In this document: piece by piece, positions 49,504 to 61,874 of the stretch
Layout of the letters: every line of letters starts with the position of its first letter
Numbering within the stretch: the first letter of the stretch is position 1
Translations under genes and position numbers: made by a program
From: Ulota crispa
Taxonomy: Eukaryota; Streptophyta; Bryopsida; Orthotrichales; Orthotrichaceae
Assembly: GCA_963920765.1 (NCBI GenBank)
Contig: OY987246.1
Coordinates: forward strand, 8,930,501 to 8,994,500
Direction: 5' to 3'
DNA length: 64,000 nucleotides
The notes under the pieces: model-generated
What the model saw: only the letters and a program-made list of their open reading frames with translations
What the model was told of the DNA's origin: nothing
Databases searched by the model: none

Positions 49504-49928
49504 GAGCATCTCCACTGGTTTGGCAAAATGCAACAGCTTGAACGAGCCCTTAGAGGCAATTCAACACGGACATTACAAGCAATCTCCAGCGGTGCGCGGA
49601 TTTAGTGGCCTTGTTGTGCAATTGCAATGCTTTTTTCTGGCATGTAGTCACGTGGATCTCACGTCAGTTCAGCTACAAGACACTGCTCAACACATTGGAG
49701 ATTTTTGACAAGCCTAAGAATAGCACTCCTCCCGTCTGTTGCAGTTTGGAATTCTAGCTTGCTAAAAGAGAAGAGAACCCCTAGAGGTCACCATCCCCGA
49801 AGTCTTGTTTGGCGAGGCCGCTCTTAAGTTTAATTTGCTTGCGCAAGTCACTAGTGGAGATCCAAATCTTGGATAGCGCCCTCCGGCCACGGTATTTGAG
49901 CGGCTGGACTCAACAAGTAGAGATGCTC
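49504..49928. mobile_element. GAGCATCTCCACT-type MITE with TTA duplication
   Basis: The left end reads GAGCATCTCCACTGGTTTGG, and the right end reverse-complemented reads GAGCATCTCTACTTGTTGAG. Both ends abut TTA (49501-49503 and 49929-49931). GAGCATCTCCA termini with a TTA duplication are a common plant PIF/Harbinger MITE type. Length 425 bp. The interior is non-coding. Confidence 0.75.
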
Positions 49929-49931
49929 TTA

Positions 49932-50440
49932 CTTGCCCTGGGGTGCGTATCGTTCTAAGGTAGGAGGCTCAAAAATTGCTTAGGTTCTATTTGCGTTTGC
50001 AATTTAGGAATAAGTGACATATTTCAAATATCTATCAATGTCATGGATGAGTTAACCTTTAAAAGACAGGCCCCAAACCTACTGCCAACCTAGGGCTTTG
50101 ACCAAGGAAAATACACTGTTCATGGGCAACGAACAACGTATGGTATGTGCCTACTAAAGAGAATATTCTCCTCAAAAGAATGAAAAATCAATAGTATATG
50201 TTGCCCTCTCAAAAAGGACAATAGGGGACCTTGTACATCTTTTCACAAATTGGTGTTTTAAAAAAGATGAAGGTATTAAAAGCAGCTATTTTTGGCATTT
50301 AGTGATGTAACACATTACTGTGACCAAGTTTCCAAAAAAACTGAAAAAATCCTTTTTTTTCCCACTCAGGGTGTTTTTTAGGCATCGAAAGGACGATTTT
50401 GTTTTTGTCGTGTCGGACGTTTAGGGGTTAAGTAGGCTTA
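49932..50440. other. upstream spacer of the O-fucosyltransferase-like gene
   Basis: No gene. A terminus of the TTAA-element type (TTTAGGGG followed by TTAA at 50428-50431) is present, but its left partner is not convincing; the nearest candidate, TTAACCTTTAAAAGAC near 50054, matches only loosely. The region probably contains the distal promoter of the following gene. Confidence 0.4.
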
Positions 50441-50977
50441 AATGGTCGGTCTATGGACCTCCTACCTTACCATCGAAAATACAAAAATAAACCCTTGCAG
50501 CTGCCGTGACCAGCCAGGCCCCATGACCGTGCACTCGCCCTCGACCGTGCCCCCTACGACCGTGCCCACGACCTCAGTCCCGACCTCTCTGTCCCTCCGT
50601 CATGCGGAACGCCCCGCGCTTTTACTCACGACGGTGACCCGACGATGCGACACCGCCTCCTCCTGCCCCCAAAGCTTGTTAGCAAGCAAGCACCATCGCC
50701 ATGCTACATACAATCCACCTCCTCAGATTCACCAACAATCTCGCCCCAGAGCTGCTAAAACTGCAGATAACCGCACCCAGAATTGTCCAGAACTCTCCAA
50801 AATTGTCCAGAATCGTTCAGAATTGTCCACAATTGGCCAGAATTGGCAAGGAATTGGAGCTGGGACCCATTCGCACCTCCTCCTCTTCCGAATATTCACC
50901 GGTCTATGCCAGCAGGTACACACTTGGCCACACCAGATTGCTTACTTTTCCTCTGCTCTGTAGTTGCGATTTGGACG
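50441..50977 (+). promoter_or_regulatory. GC-rich promoter/5' UTR exon of the O-fucosyltransferase-like gene with a 10-bp repeat
   Basis: Local GC content rises sharply between about 50505 and 50950, unlike the AT-rich flanks. The segment ends in a strong splice donor (GACG followed by GTGAGT at 50978). The first recognisable coding exon starts at 52490 after a GTTCAG acceptor-like sequence near 52467, so this looks like a non-coding first exon with a ~1.5-kb leader intron. Within it, 50779-50858 is eight near-copies of AGAATTGTCC at an exact 10-bp step. Several ATGs open frames of 60-173 codons; I treat them as upstream or chance frames. The transcription start is not determined. Confidence 0.45.
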
Positions 50978-52489
50978 GTGAGTCAGATGTAAAGATTTTA
51001 TACAGTGTGCTAACTGGACGATCGTGATTGCATTCCATTTTATGCGATTCTTCTTTTCTGGTGTTGGAATTGAAGGCTATCTTATTTTAAAGAAAACTTT
51101 CGGCGGATGTGTTAGAGAAACCGCGAATTTTCAATCAATGGGACGAATGTCGTGCGCACTTTTGTAGCTGCTGCTCCAATGTCCTGGTATGATTCTCGAA
51201 TTGCACGGCCTCAGTTCTTTTGATGGATTGCGAGAGTGGTGAGCATGAATGTTTGATCATTTTTTTGAATGTCTACTTCTGTGACGATCTTGTAAAGAAT
51301 AGAATTAATTTATCATCGTAAGCATTTGTAGAGAATCTGACACAGGACAGGGTTTGTAAGACAGTTTCAGTTTAATTGGCAATTGGCTAAATTGAGATGC
51401 GCAAGCTGGTTTTTCTTCTGAAAACTACGACTCGTATAGATTTCAGCTTAGTGAAGAATTTTGCTTTTTTTAGCTGAAAGTTATGAAGTCGGAATGGAGA
51501 CTCTTCTTGAATCAATCAATGCAGATGAAAACTAAGGAAGAGCTTATTATTTGCATTAGTTTAAGTATTTTAACGTATGTAGAAGTGTGATTTTGGGAGA
51601 TCGCTATGGAGAGATTAATCTGGTTACAGAAATTAATTCTGTTTGAGAGCTAGATTATGTGATTTTATATATATTTCTTAAGCAATGTCATAGCAGGATT
51701 TGTATGATACAATAAGACAAACCTCATTTCCCTCTTGCTCTTTAACGGTTCATACGCCACATTTGGATTGATATACAAATGCGCATATTTTATTGATAAG
51801 AGCTTTGCTTGGGAAATTAATTTATTCTTTGAAAAGTGGATTGTAGAATATTAGTCTCAAAATTGATGCCCAAATTTAGTTGGTCCAATGCATCCATTGG
51901 GTTGGTTGCAAGTGTAAACAATGTTCTAGAATATACTTGGCATTGCTTTGAAGTTGTCCATTTAAAAAACTTGGAAATGTTGTCATTTAGATGTCCAAGA
52001 GTAAGAATGTTAAAAGGTTAAAGATTAGTGATCATGAATTTTTACCCCCAAGTTATGCTTACACCACTTTCTAATAAAGTCCAACCAAACCAAGTGTATG
52101 AAAAAGATGAGGTGTTGCATTGCAAAAAGGTAGTACTAAAATAATTACTTTGTGTGTGAGATCTAAATGCTACATTCAACTTCATTTGAACTTCCTATGT
52201 TCTTGAACATTGAAGACTTTCCAATATTTACATGCGATTTTTCCGAAGTTTTTACATGCTTTTTGATTTGGGCATATATCTCTCGATGATTTGCAAATTT
52301 CTCCCAATTTTTGTTAGTACTCACTACCGTTTGCAAGTCAAATCAGTTTTAGGAATAATACTTATGGCCTTTGAATAGTCCATGTTTAGTTAAATGTGAC
52401 ATACTAAATGATAAGTTAATTAAGAAATTTTGCTACTCTTGTATGTAGTTAGACAAACCAGAGTTCAGGATGAAATAATGTGAAGGCAA
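50978..52489 (+). other. probable leader intron of the O-fucosyltransferase-like gene
   Basis: T-rich sequence with no supported coding exon, bounded by the GTGAGT donor at 50978 and an acceptor-like site near 52467. Long leader introns are common in plant genes and often raise expression; its presence here is inferred without transcript data. Confidence 0.4.
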
Positions 52490-55400
52490 ATGAGAGGCGT
52501 GACAATGGACGAAGCAACAGGAGATCCGAGAGCTGGCGATGGAGAGAAGCAGCAATCCTCCAGCTCACCAGTTCATGAAACCAGGCTTGCTGCGCTGCGA
52601 CGAGCAGAGAATATTGTCCTGCAAGGTGGATACACAGCAACCTCAGGACGCACGTCACCCACTCTTCTCCAACGCTCTAACTCCATCAGAACACAATCTG
52701 CAGGTATGGTTTCTCAAATAAAAAGTAACTTTTTTTACCTCTTTACTTTTTCTAATGTTTCAAATGTTTGGAACATTTCTATGCATTTTTAATCTAAAAT
52801 CTGCTGAACTAGTATTCCAAAATACTTGTTAATCCCATGAAAATACTCATACTATCATTATGAATTTTTTGAACCCTCCACAAGGCCCTTAAGATTTGAC
52901 TCTCTTAACATTTATGGAACTTAGGCCAAGTCCATTAGAAAATGTGTGGAGTGGCTCTACCTCATATGAATTTCCTATTGTACATCACAAAAATTGTGAA
53001 TAGAGAATGGTAATCTAGTCCTTGTATGAAGAACCTTATCCACATGCACAATCTAAAACAATACAGAAAGGTATTGCATTGATGAAATATGTAGATGAAC
53101 TCACTAGTCACTACCCAAGTACTTCACTCATGTATACAAATAGAGTAAAATATAATTTATGGTTCTTTTGTACCCACATCTTTGTCCTATTGAGATGGTC
53201 CACCAAACGCGTTATTCATTAATTTAGGAATTTGCTTACAAAGTGGGACTCTAGGATTTTTGAAGATTTCTGTTAACTTTCAGGAGTACTCCTAAAATCG
53301 GTCCGCATGTCCTCACTTGAGAGGAGGAATTTGCAAGGGAAAAAATCTTAGTGGCTCAGACAAAATTTGATACCTTTGAATCTAGTTTAAAGTAACTTTT
53401 TGGGTTTTAGGTGGGTACAAAATGGGACCTCCGTTTTTCCCAATTTAACAAATAACGCGTTACCAATATAATTTTCATAATTGCATTAAACCTTAAAGGG
53501 TGGGCAGAAATAGGGGATTAAAATTTTGTTTGTTGCAATAAGTACATGTCTTGGGATCCTTTTTTATCCTTTTTTAAACTTCTTAAGGGCCTTCTGGAGG
53601 GTTCAAAATTTTGCTGCAAGTTGCAGCTATTCGTAATCGATTTGAAGTTCTTCTTGCATCACTTAAGTTTTGTACCGTTTCGGTTGCTGAAGTTAAGAAG
53701 TTGGTCTATTCTTCTCACAAGTTTATGCCATGGTTGATAAGTGAGTTCAGTTTGAAAACAGTTCTGCTTTTTTTGCGTTTGCATTTTTTTATTGATTGGA
53801 CTTATTTAGTTTTATGCTATGTTTCAAGCTTTGGTTCTGATAATTCTGGCGGCAGGTTCACCTTCCAGTTCCAGAAGCGATCTCCTCTCGTGGCCTCATT
53901 CTCCACACTCTCGGTCTCCACAGTCTTCCAATGTTGAAACTTTGGAACTATCAAGAGGTGCAAGTCCAAGGTTTAAATCAACATCGGCTAAGTTTTTTAG
54001 AAATGCCTCATTTCCAAGGAAAGGATGGTGGCGAGTAGTACTTTTGAAGAGATGCCACACTCTTTGGTTCGTTGTAATTTTTTTGTTCTTTGCACTTGAC
54101 TGGTTATACCTCTCCAGCTTTCAGCAGCCTGTCAAGGATTTGCGGTCTTCACAAGCAGGCTTTGTGAGTTGCCTATTGCTTTGGTTGCTTAATTTAATTT
54201 TTATATTTTTCTAGTTACACTTGAAAATAACGTTTTGTAAAGGCCCTCTACTTACCCCCAAGCATCGAAATCTTTTATTTTGTTTTTCATCCAATGTTTA
54301 TTCGGCAGGTAACATGTCATTAACAACATAGCACAAAAGTTCCATGAAAGTAAAAGAATTTGGGACTCAAGAATGAAAATACTCTTAAATCTATGAACAT
54401 GCCTAAACATCTTAGAATTTGCTCAAAAGTTCTCAAATAGTTTGACATTGGGCAGGTAGTCAGATAGGAGGGCGCCTTATTGTCACCATTATGGCAACCA
54501 TGTTCTATGTAAACGAGTGCAAGCTTACAAGAGCTAAAGAATGCTATGATTATGGTATTTACTTAGTATCTTTTGCTTGTAATATTATTGCTAGAGTCTA
54601 CTGATTTAGGATGTTTTTTCTTTGGTTATAGGTACGTGAAGATGGCACCAAAAGTCGACCCTCTACCGTGTTGTATGACCGGCTGCTTGCCTTGGCAGCA
54701 CATCAACTTGCTGAGGTGATGTGATCTTAAATCCAGAATTCAGTACCCCATCTCTTTTCGGCACTAGTTTTTATTATGCTTTTTGTTAGTAGGGAAATGT
54801 CTGTTTTAGATCTTAAGGTCGTGCTTACACAGATCATTAAACATTTGTGTTGGATTTTTCCCTTTGTAGCTCATGTCATAGCTACATATTGTTGCAGAAC
54901 GAATTCAAGCCCGAGCGTGAGGAATTATGGGAGGAGCGAACTCAGAATGACAGTACGTGGCTTCCTTGTGCAAATCAAAGACCCGAGAACCACAATCGTC
55001 AGTTCCTTTCTTTCTTGTGCACCTTGCTGTAATATTATGTTGCGTGCATTTTGGTCTAAAAATTTTCAATTTGAGAGAGTTAAGTTGAAATAGAGCTAAT
55101 TTTAACAAACTTAGGGCACACTTCCATGCTGCATTGGAATTGGACACAGTGATCAGCATTTTTCTGACGCTGGAAACTTAAAATCCCCAAAGTTCTTGTG
55201 CTTCTTGTAAGAAACTTGTCAAAACATCATTTCCAATCTTCATTTAAATTGTTTTTCAGAACACCTTCATGCATGTCTTAGTTTGTCATTTTCGATTTAG
55301 CATGGAAGTTGGCTTCTACTCACATGGGGTAATGGCAAAAGAGTAGTTCGTCTAGAAACTAAAGATGGACGGGAGTTAGTATAGAGGGCTCGGTGTGCTG

Positions 55401-58400
55401 ACTCAAAGTTGTGTAGAGTATCAAAGGCTCTGAAGTCTTAAGCTTTCCTGAAGTATAATGGACCCTAGTGAGCTTAGGAACTACCAAAGTTCAAAGAAAT
55501 CAATCTCTGGGAGGATATTTTTTTCTCACGTTTTTGAAGAAATTCTAAGTAGCATGGCCCGCACTACCTCGTATCTATTCTAGTGTCATGGTTCATGTTA
55601 ATTGTATAAACTACAAAACTCCTTTGTTCATGATTGCGGTTTCTATTGCAGCTCCTCCATTACCCAAGGATTCCACCGGCTACATCATGGTCAACGCCAA
55701 TGGTGACCTCAGCCAGCAGCGAGTCGCGGTAGGTCTTGAACCCTTTTAGATTTTTTTAGTGAAATTGAAGATTGTTGTAGTTGAGGGGCCTTTTTCTTGT
55801 TCTTCAATTTTTGCAAGTTTTATTATACACTTGCTAGAAATATTGAATTGTTTACTTCAACATGTCATAGGGTTACTACGATGTTGCCAAAAGTTGAGGT
55901 ACTTCTGTTGTTTGGATTTCAAGAATTAGTTGAATTATCATATGAGTATCTGTCAAGGTTGTTGTTAATCTTTTAATAGGCTTAGAAGTGAGAGGATTAC
56001 TTTTTTTGCATTTTTTGAATGTGGTTTTTGCATATTGCTTCACTAGAGGACACTAACCAATTGTTGCTTTTGCACATGGGTGTATATCTTTCTAAATTGC
56101 AAAAGCTGTGTTAAAATTTCCCATGGACTTTCTCAAGCCATATCTTTCTCCTTTTAGATTCAAATGATCTAGGAAATGATGCAATAGGTTGGTGGAAACA
56201 TGGAACTTATTTCTCCTCTTCTGTCGAGAAAACTCGTCTTACGTATGGTTTGGTTAGTGTGGATAAATATATGCAAAACTTAACCATATAGTGGTCGATC
56301 AAGCAGGTTAAATTGTTTGATAGTTTACTGCTGGAATCGTTGCAGATATGTAACGCTGTGGCGGTGGCTCGTATGCTGACTGCCACTTTAGTTTTGCCCA
56401 AATTTTCATTTTCCAATCCGGGGAGAGATTCAAGGTGCTGTTTCTGAACATTTATGCAACAATATCTGGACAATTACCCAAATCCAGGATGTATTTTTGT
56501 TTTTCTGAACTTGGGTCTTTTGAACCATTTTCTCTTGTAACACTAAGATTTTGTTGGAATGAGTGCAGTCAGTTTAAAGATTTATACATGGAAGACTATT
56601 TTATTGACTACCTAAAAGATGATGTGCGAGTAGTGAAAGAGCTGCCAATCGAGCTACGATCTTTGGATCTTCATGCAATTAAAGCCGTGGTAAGTTTTGC
56701 ATCAATTTCCAGCATTGTTAAGATATTCAGAGAATTCAAAGTTTGCCCCGTGTTTTTTTTTAACCTAATAATGCACCCTGTTATTTGAAATGAATATGAT
56801 CAAATTGCACGTCAATTGGTTTGACCCTTCAAAAGCTACTGGCTAGAGAAGGTCGCCATCTACCTTAACACAAACTCAACCCTCCTCGCCCTCTTAAAAC
56901 CAGGCAAATGCTTAATATGCTTAATTTTGGTTAATTTAGGCACCACACTCAATTGAAAATAGTCACATTAGGCATTATGTTCAAAGACGTTATCAAGAAA
57001 ATATTTTTTCAATTGATTTGTTGTAGTTTGCCCCTCAAAATCAAGCTCAAATTCCAACTGGAAATTGATAAAACATGCACAAATTACTAACACACCTAAT
57101 TTGTAGAGACCTGCACATAACAACACACTAAGTAGCCACTTATCATTGGAATGGCTCTTATATGAGATTTGTGGGGGTTTAGGGTTTTGTGCTACTACAC
57201 CATTTTTCTGACATGAATAATATAGGTGACAGATGATGATGTTCCGAAGGAAGCCAAGCCTAGTATCTACCTCCAGCACATTCTTCCTCTCTTGTTGAAG
57301 ACTCGTGTGGTGCTTTTTGAAGGTTTTGGCAATCGCTTGGCTTTTGATCCTGTACCTGCTGATATCCAGGTATACTTTGCAAAAGACTCGGGTTTTCTAA
57401 TAGTAAAATTAGACTATAACAGGAACTTAGCTTCAATAGAGCTTATTTTCATAAAGGTGGTAACCAATGGTGGTATAGGAGCAAATGCCTTGCTGTATAT
57501 ATTTCAGGTCAACTCAGATATGGAAAATTGTTTGATGCTATAGCAATCCAGGTAATAACCAAGCATTGAGTATGAAGGGCATGGTTTTGCCTTAAGAACT
57601 TACTGCTTGCGTCTTCTTTCATGATTGAACAAGATTTAACCATTGAGGTTTTATATAGTAAAATGAAAAAGTACAACCTCCTTGAGGAAATATCATTCTT
57701 ATCACATGTACACTGTACAGTGGAATGTTATTGTTCAAACAAGGCTCTACTTTTACATTATCCAGTTCATAGGGCCCTTGCTATGAATCATGAAAAACAC
57801 TTTTATAGTTTTGCTGAAGAGTTTGTATCACAAGGAAGGAGAAAAGGTAATCACTGATCACCATATTAGGTAAATTGGGGAAAACGGAGGGACTATTTTG
57901 TACTCCATCTTAATCTTACATACAATAAATGTAGGCATAGCTATAGCTCAAAGTTGAATTGTTGAAATTCTTGGAGGCAATCACTAAGACTTCACTATTG
58001 TACAAGAAAGTGTACGCTGGTTCTTTTGTAACATGCTAAATTGTATATAATGATAGAAATAGTGAAAGTTCTAGAATGTACTGTTTTTCCCAGTTGATCT
58101 AATATGGTGTCTCAGGGTTTCAATAAAATTACTCTCAGTTCCGTTTTGAGACTTCCTCTTGCTTACATTACATACACGTCGGTAACAATTGTGTGAGGTT
58201 TTATGCAGGCACTGAGATGTCGGTGCAACTTCCACGCATTAAGATTCGTACCAGAGTTACAAAGAGTAGCAAAACTGACTGCAGAGAGGATGCGAGACAA
58301 GCATCCCCGCTGGGGCCCTAAGGATGATGAGTTTCAATTCCATACCAAGTCTGGAATCACATTTGCCAAGAATGTCCCCAAGTATCTGGCTATTCACCTG

Positions 58401-60719
58401 CACTTTGAGATGAACAGGTCCACCTTTGATTCCTTGTGTGAACCGCACAAAGAAGAGCTTCGAGCTTACGTGGAGGAACATTTCGCACTCTTGCATCAGG
58501 ATGAAAAGTAAGGCTCATTGTTTCAAATTTATAACAAATTCATAACAACTACCCAATTCTTTTGTTTGTGAATATCGGTTCCTTATATTGAGAAACCTCC
58601 CTGTAGTGGTGGCAGTGCATTCTCTTCTTACCAAGAGAAATGCACTGTCGCAAAACCTGGCAGGACAGGAAACGGAAAATCTGAAAAATCGGGTCAAATG
58701 AATGGTAGTTATGCAGTGGAATCCCAGTCATGTTTGAACATTCTTAGGTTTGCACTTTGGGCTTGGTAACCTTAAACATCCCATGAGCATAGTAGATATG
58801 TTGCCGTATAATTGGCATTTGCTACCAACAAGAAGTTTTGATTTTGGATCTCAAATAGCTTAGTAGAACGGCACATTGTTCCTTTTTCTAACTGCTTTGT
58901 TGATCTCAAATGTAGTAAAAGTGTGTATCCATTCCAAATGCAAGAAAGTCATCTTGTATTGTATTGGTTGTAAAGAGCCTTTCAGACACCTAGGAACACT
59001 CTCCACACTTGGAATTCTCCTATCCTTTCATGTGTACTTGATTTGTTGTCATTCTTTTGAGAATTATTTGAACCTAGAAATTTGGGAGTTTTTGCACTGA
59101 AGACAATAAAAATAACTAAGCCTTCCGATAGTTGTAGGTATGGGTGTTACACAACACATGTGAAGGGGTACAGAATTTCATAATTGCACCCTTTTAGTGC
59201 AGGAAACGTGGCTTTTCTTTTCTTTTTTGTATCTTGTTGTGGGGAAGCTTTACTGAAAGCCATTGATTTTGCAGGTTGGGGTTAGCGGCACTTCAGGAAG
59301 AGCTTGGTGTTTGCCCTCTGATGCCAGAAGAAAGTTTTTTGATTTTAGCGGCGCTGGGATTTAAAAGAGGAACACGAATCTACCTTGCTGGAGTAGACTC
59401 GGAGAATGAGCTTACAAAGATGGCCGCTTTAAAGTTTCTGTACCCAAATTTAGTGACCAAAGAGGATATTCTCACTGCGGAGGAGCTTCGTCCCTTACGC
59501 AATCACACTTCCCAGGTAACTCTCACACCTCTTTATTATTACCACCTTTGAGATAACTTGATCTATAGCCACCCTAGCAACAAACTTCATTGACAACAAT
59601 GACTTGTTGCCAATGAACTCCAATTGAAAAACTTTGATACAGTGCAAGATTGACATTTGAGTATGAGATGTAAGAATTACTAGGAAATCAAAGTCAAGTG
59701 GTAAATTTTGCCAAATTTGTGTGCCAATTCAAAAGACAATCATTACAGGTCAAGGCACATTTTGGATACCTTGCTTTTGGGTATCTAATTTAATAGAAAA
59801 AGTCAAGCCTTTCCCCACCTAATTCTTTCTGTTTGTCATGGAAATTGTAACAAACACATGACGTGATTGGTTAGTTCAACCCTAGCCATAGACACACCTC
59901 CCCTTCTCTCCTATGAGCAAAGTTGTAAGTTCTAGAAGAGGAGTTTGCACAATTCGTTTCTTTATCCTATTTGAAAATGACATTTTCTTCTTGCACACTT
60001 TCCACACTAACATTGATATAGTATCTGTTCGTTTGGACGCCCCATGTAGCAAGATTAAAGAGATGAGATTGAACCACATGCACTCTACAAAGGCCAATTT
60101 TCATGCATTGAAATCAAAAACTATGAAAACAACAAAAGAGTGATAGAGCCATGCATGGACACGTGTTAAAAATAGTATAATCAAAAACTGAAATAGTGTT
60201 CTAACAAGTTTCTCTCAAAAATCACTAAGTATGTTTGAGTTTTCCAAAGGTGAACAAATTTAGTCATCGTGGCCGCAATTTTAATATAGCATGAAAGTTT
60301 GCCCTACCTTTGTGCTCAATCTTGTTGCATATGTCACTTTCTAACTATATTTTAAGTTTTTTTATTGTTTTTGAAAATTTGTGTTGATTTTTGTATTGTG
60401 TATGAAGTTGGCAGTGCTGGACTTCGTGGCTTGCTCATCAGCAGATGTGTTTGTAGTGACTGATCCGAGTAGCCAGCTCTCAACACTAGTGGTTGGGCAT
60501 CGGATCTACCACAGCTTTGGTCATGCTCCCACCCTTTGTCCCTCTAGGAATCGTTTGGCACCGCTCTTCCACCGTAATGTCACCATTGAATGGAACCGCT
60601 TTGAAGTTGATGTTCGCAACACTGTTTTGGAGACCACTAGGATTGCTACTCAGCCCGTCACTAGCAACATTTACAGTCATCCAAGGTGTGAGGAGTGCAT
60701 GTGTGAACACCGTGTTTAG
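52490..60719 (+). CDS. plant GDP-fucose protein O-fucosyltransferase-like protein, eleven coding exons, altered motifs
   Basis: Coding exons: 52490-52703, 53856-54163, 54632-54715, 54898-54997, 55652-55728, 56346-56434, 56569-56689, 57226-57369, 58209-58507, 59275-59515, 60408-60719 (stop TAG). All introns are GT-AG with consistent phase; the sum is 1989 nt, 662 residues. Residues 1-138 are Ser/Arg-rich and cytosolic. One membrane anchor (about 139-160, LWFVVIFLFFALDWLYLSSF) follows basic residues, fitting a Golgi type II protein. The catalytic region shows family landmarks: GYIMVNANG, CNAVAVARMLTATLVLPKF, FIDYLKDDVRVVKELP, GFGNRLAFDP, LRCRCNFHALRFVP, CPLMPEE, YPNLVTKEDIL, and a Cys-rich C-terminus (PRCEECMC). 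Family members usually transfer fucose from GDP-fucose to proteins or cell-wall glycans. However, the usual GG(M/L)NQ(Q/M)R is GDLSQQR (253-259), HLRFE is HLHFE (442-446), and TDSGSQL is TDPSSQL (577-583). An alternative start is the in-frame ATG at 52505. The donor after 54997 (GTCAGT) is weak. Confidence 0.92.
53206..53461. mobile_element. AACGCGTTATT-ended MITE in an O-fucosyltransferase intron
   Basis: Starts AACGCGTTATTCATTAATTT and ends CCCAATTTAACAAATAACGCGTT. The interior is shared with the copy upstream of FRO at 42512-42775 (GAGAGGAGG, then AAAAATCTTAGTGGCTCAGA). The subterminal AAATTGGGAAAA block identifies it as the same broad family as the ACACCATATTAG elements. It lies in the first coding intron (52704-53855). 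Confidence 0.7.
57859..58110. mobile_element. CACCATATTAG-family MITE in an O-fucosyltransferase intron
   Basis: Starts CACCATATTAGGTAAATTGG and ends TTTTTCCCAGTTGATC before TAATATGGTG. It closely resembles the copy in FRO intron 5 (38817-39077) over its whole length. It lies in the intron 57370-58208, about 100 bases upstream of the next exon. Confidence 0.75.
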
Positions 60720-61135
60720 AGGTTAGCCTCTTTAATTGCAAATAAGCTCACATAACATTGTACACAAACACTAGGGGTGTCTCTTTTTTCCTCCTAATAA
60801 GTTTCATAATACTTTCTCATGACTTTTTTGGCTCTAGAATCTTTAGTATCTCTAAAAGTAGTGTTTTGTGATTGACAAATGAATTTTACATATTAACATT
60901 GCATGTCAAGAGGTGTCTCTTTGGTTTTTCTTGACAAATCTTGTAACACTGTCAAACATTTGTTGTCTCTAGTATCTCTAAAACTAGTGGGTTGTTAGCA
61001 AGAATGAAGTTTACATAACATTATATGTTGATGCTTGGAGTGTCTCTTTGGTTATTCTTTGTAAATCTTTGTACTAGTGATTTGTTAGACTCTTGTTGGT
61101 TCTAGTATCTTCAAAAGCAATGTTTTGTGACTATT
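60720..61135. repeat. three-copy tandem repeat (~130 bp) just 3' of the O-fucosyltransferase-like gene
   Basis: The phrase GTGTCTCTTTGG-like recurs at about 60777, 60913 and 61040 (steps of 136 and 127), each followed by TTTTTCTT, AATCTTGTA, TTGTTGG/TCTCTAGTATCTCTAAAA and TAGTGTTTTGTGA. It starts at or next to the stop codon, so it probably lies in the 3' untranslated or termination region. Confidence 0.75.
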
Positions 61136-61870
61136 GATGAAGTGACGTAAAGCCACCTAGACATATACATGGAAGGGAACTTTGGGGTTCTAGTAGGATG
61201 TTCAATTAAGAGTTCTTTGATGGTACATAGGAATAAAAGCAAGAAGGTAAAGGTGAAGAAGTTGGCATTGAGATGATGAGGATTTGATCATGTTGAATTC
61301 AAGGTAGGATAATTCTTTATCAAGAACATTACAATAAATCTAAGAACTACATTAAATGTTTATTGCACAATGTTCAATAAAAAACAATGAAACTATTACA
61401 CAAATATTGCAAAATTTTACCAATTGACATAATTTAGCTTTCTTATGACTTTTGCATGTGTGTTATTTCAAATACCAATACTTGGATGTCACCTATTTGA
61501 TTTTGTTTTGTTTATTGTCTATGTATGGTTAAAAATTTAACCTTGTTGATGTACTATCATGGACTATTTAGGGAATCTTGTTTGCGAATCAATGCTCGGG
61601 CCAATTACAAAGTAGGAATATCCAAAAATCGATGTTTTTGTTATCAAACAAAGTTCTTATAGTTGAATTAATCAAAAAATAAATGTTCGTGTTTTCAATG
61701 AAAGGGTATTCCATGTTTGAAATATCTTTCTGAAGGTTATGTTATTTTTGATCATAGGGAAATGTCAATGATGGTGAGCGTTGATTTGAAAGTTTGAAAA
61801 TTACAAAGTTGACTGATAATGCGACAATATTTAAAAATATTTAAAAATAATAATGTCATGCCTAGGTCCA
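61136..61870. other. intergenic AT-rich DNA, nothing recognised
   Basis: No reading frame of note, no inverted repeat and no RNA gene is seen between the tandem repeat and the next TTAA-flanked element. Confidence 0.5.
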
Positions 61871-61874
61871 TTAA

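Noticed and set aside
50054-50427. A further TTAA-flanked element ending at 50427
   Set aside because: The right terminus is convincing but the candidate left terminus (TTAACCTTTAAAAGAC) matches too loosely to call a complete element.
50442-50963. 173-codon plus-strand frame before the O-fucosyltransferase-like gene
   Set aside because: Its composition is Pro/Ser/Thr-rich from a GC-rich leader and part of it merely translates the 10-bp repeat; a strong splice donor follows and no domain is recognised. Treated as leader sequence.
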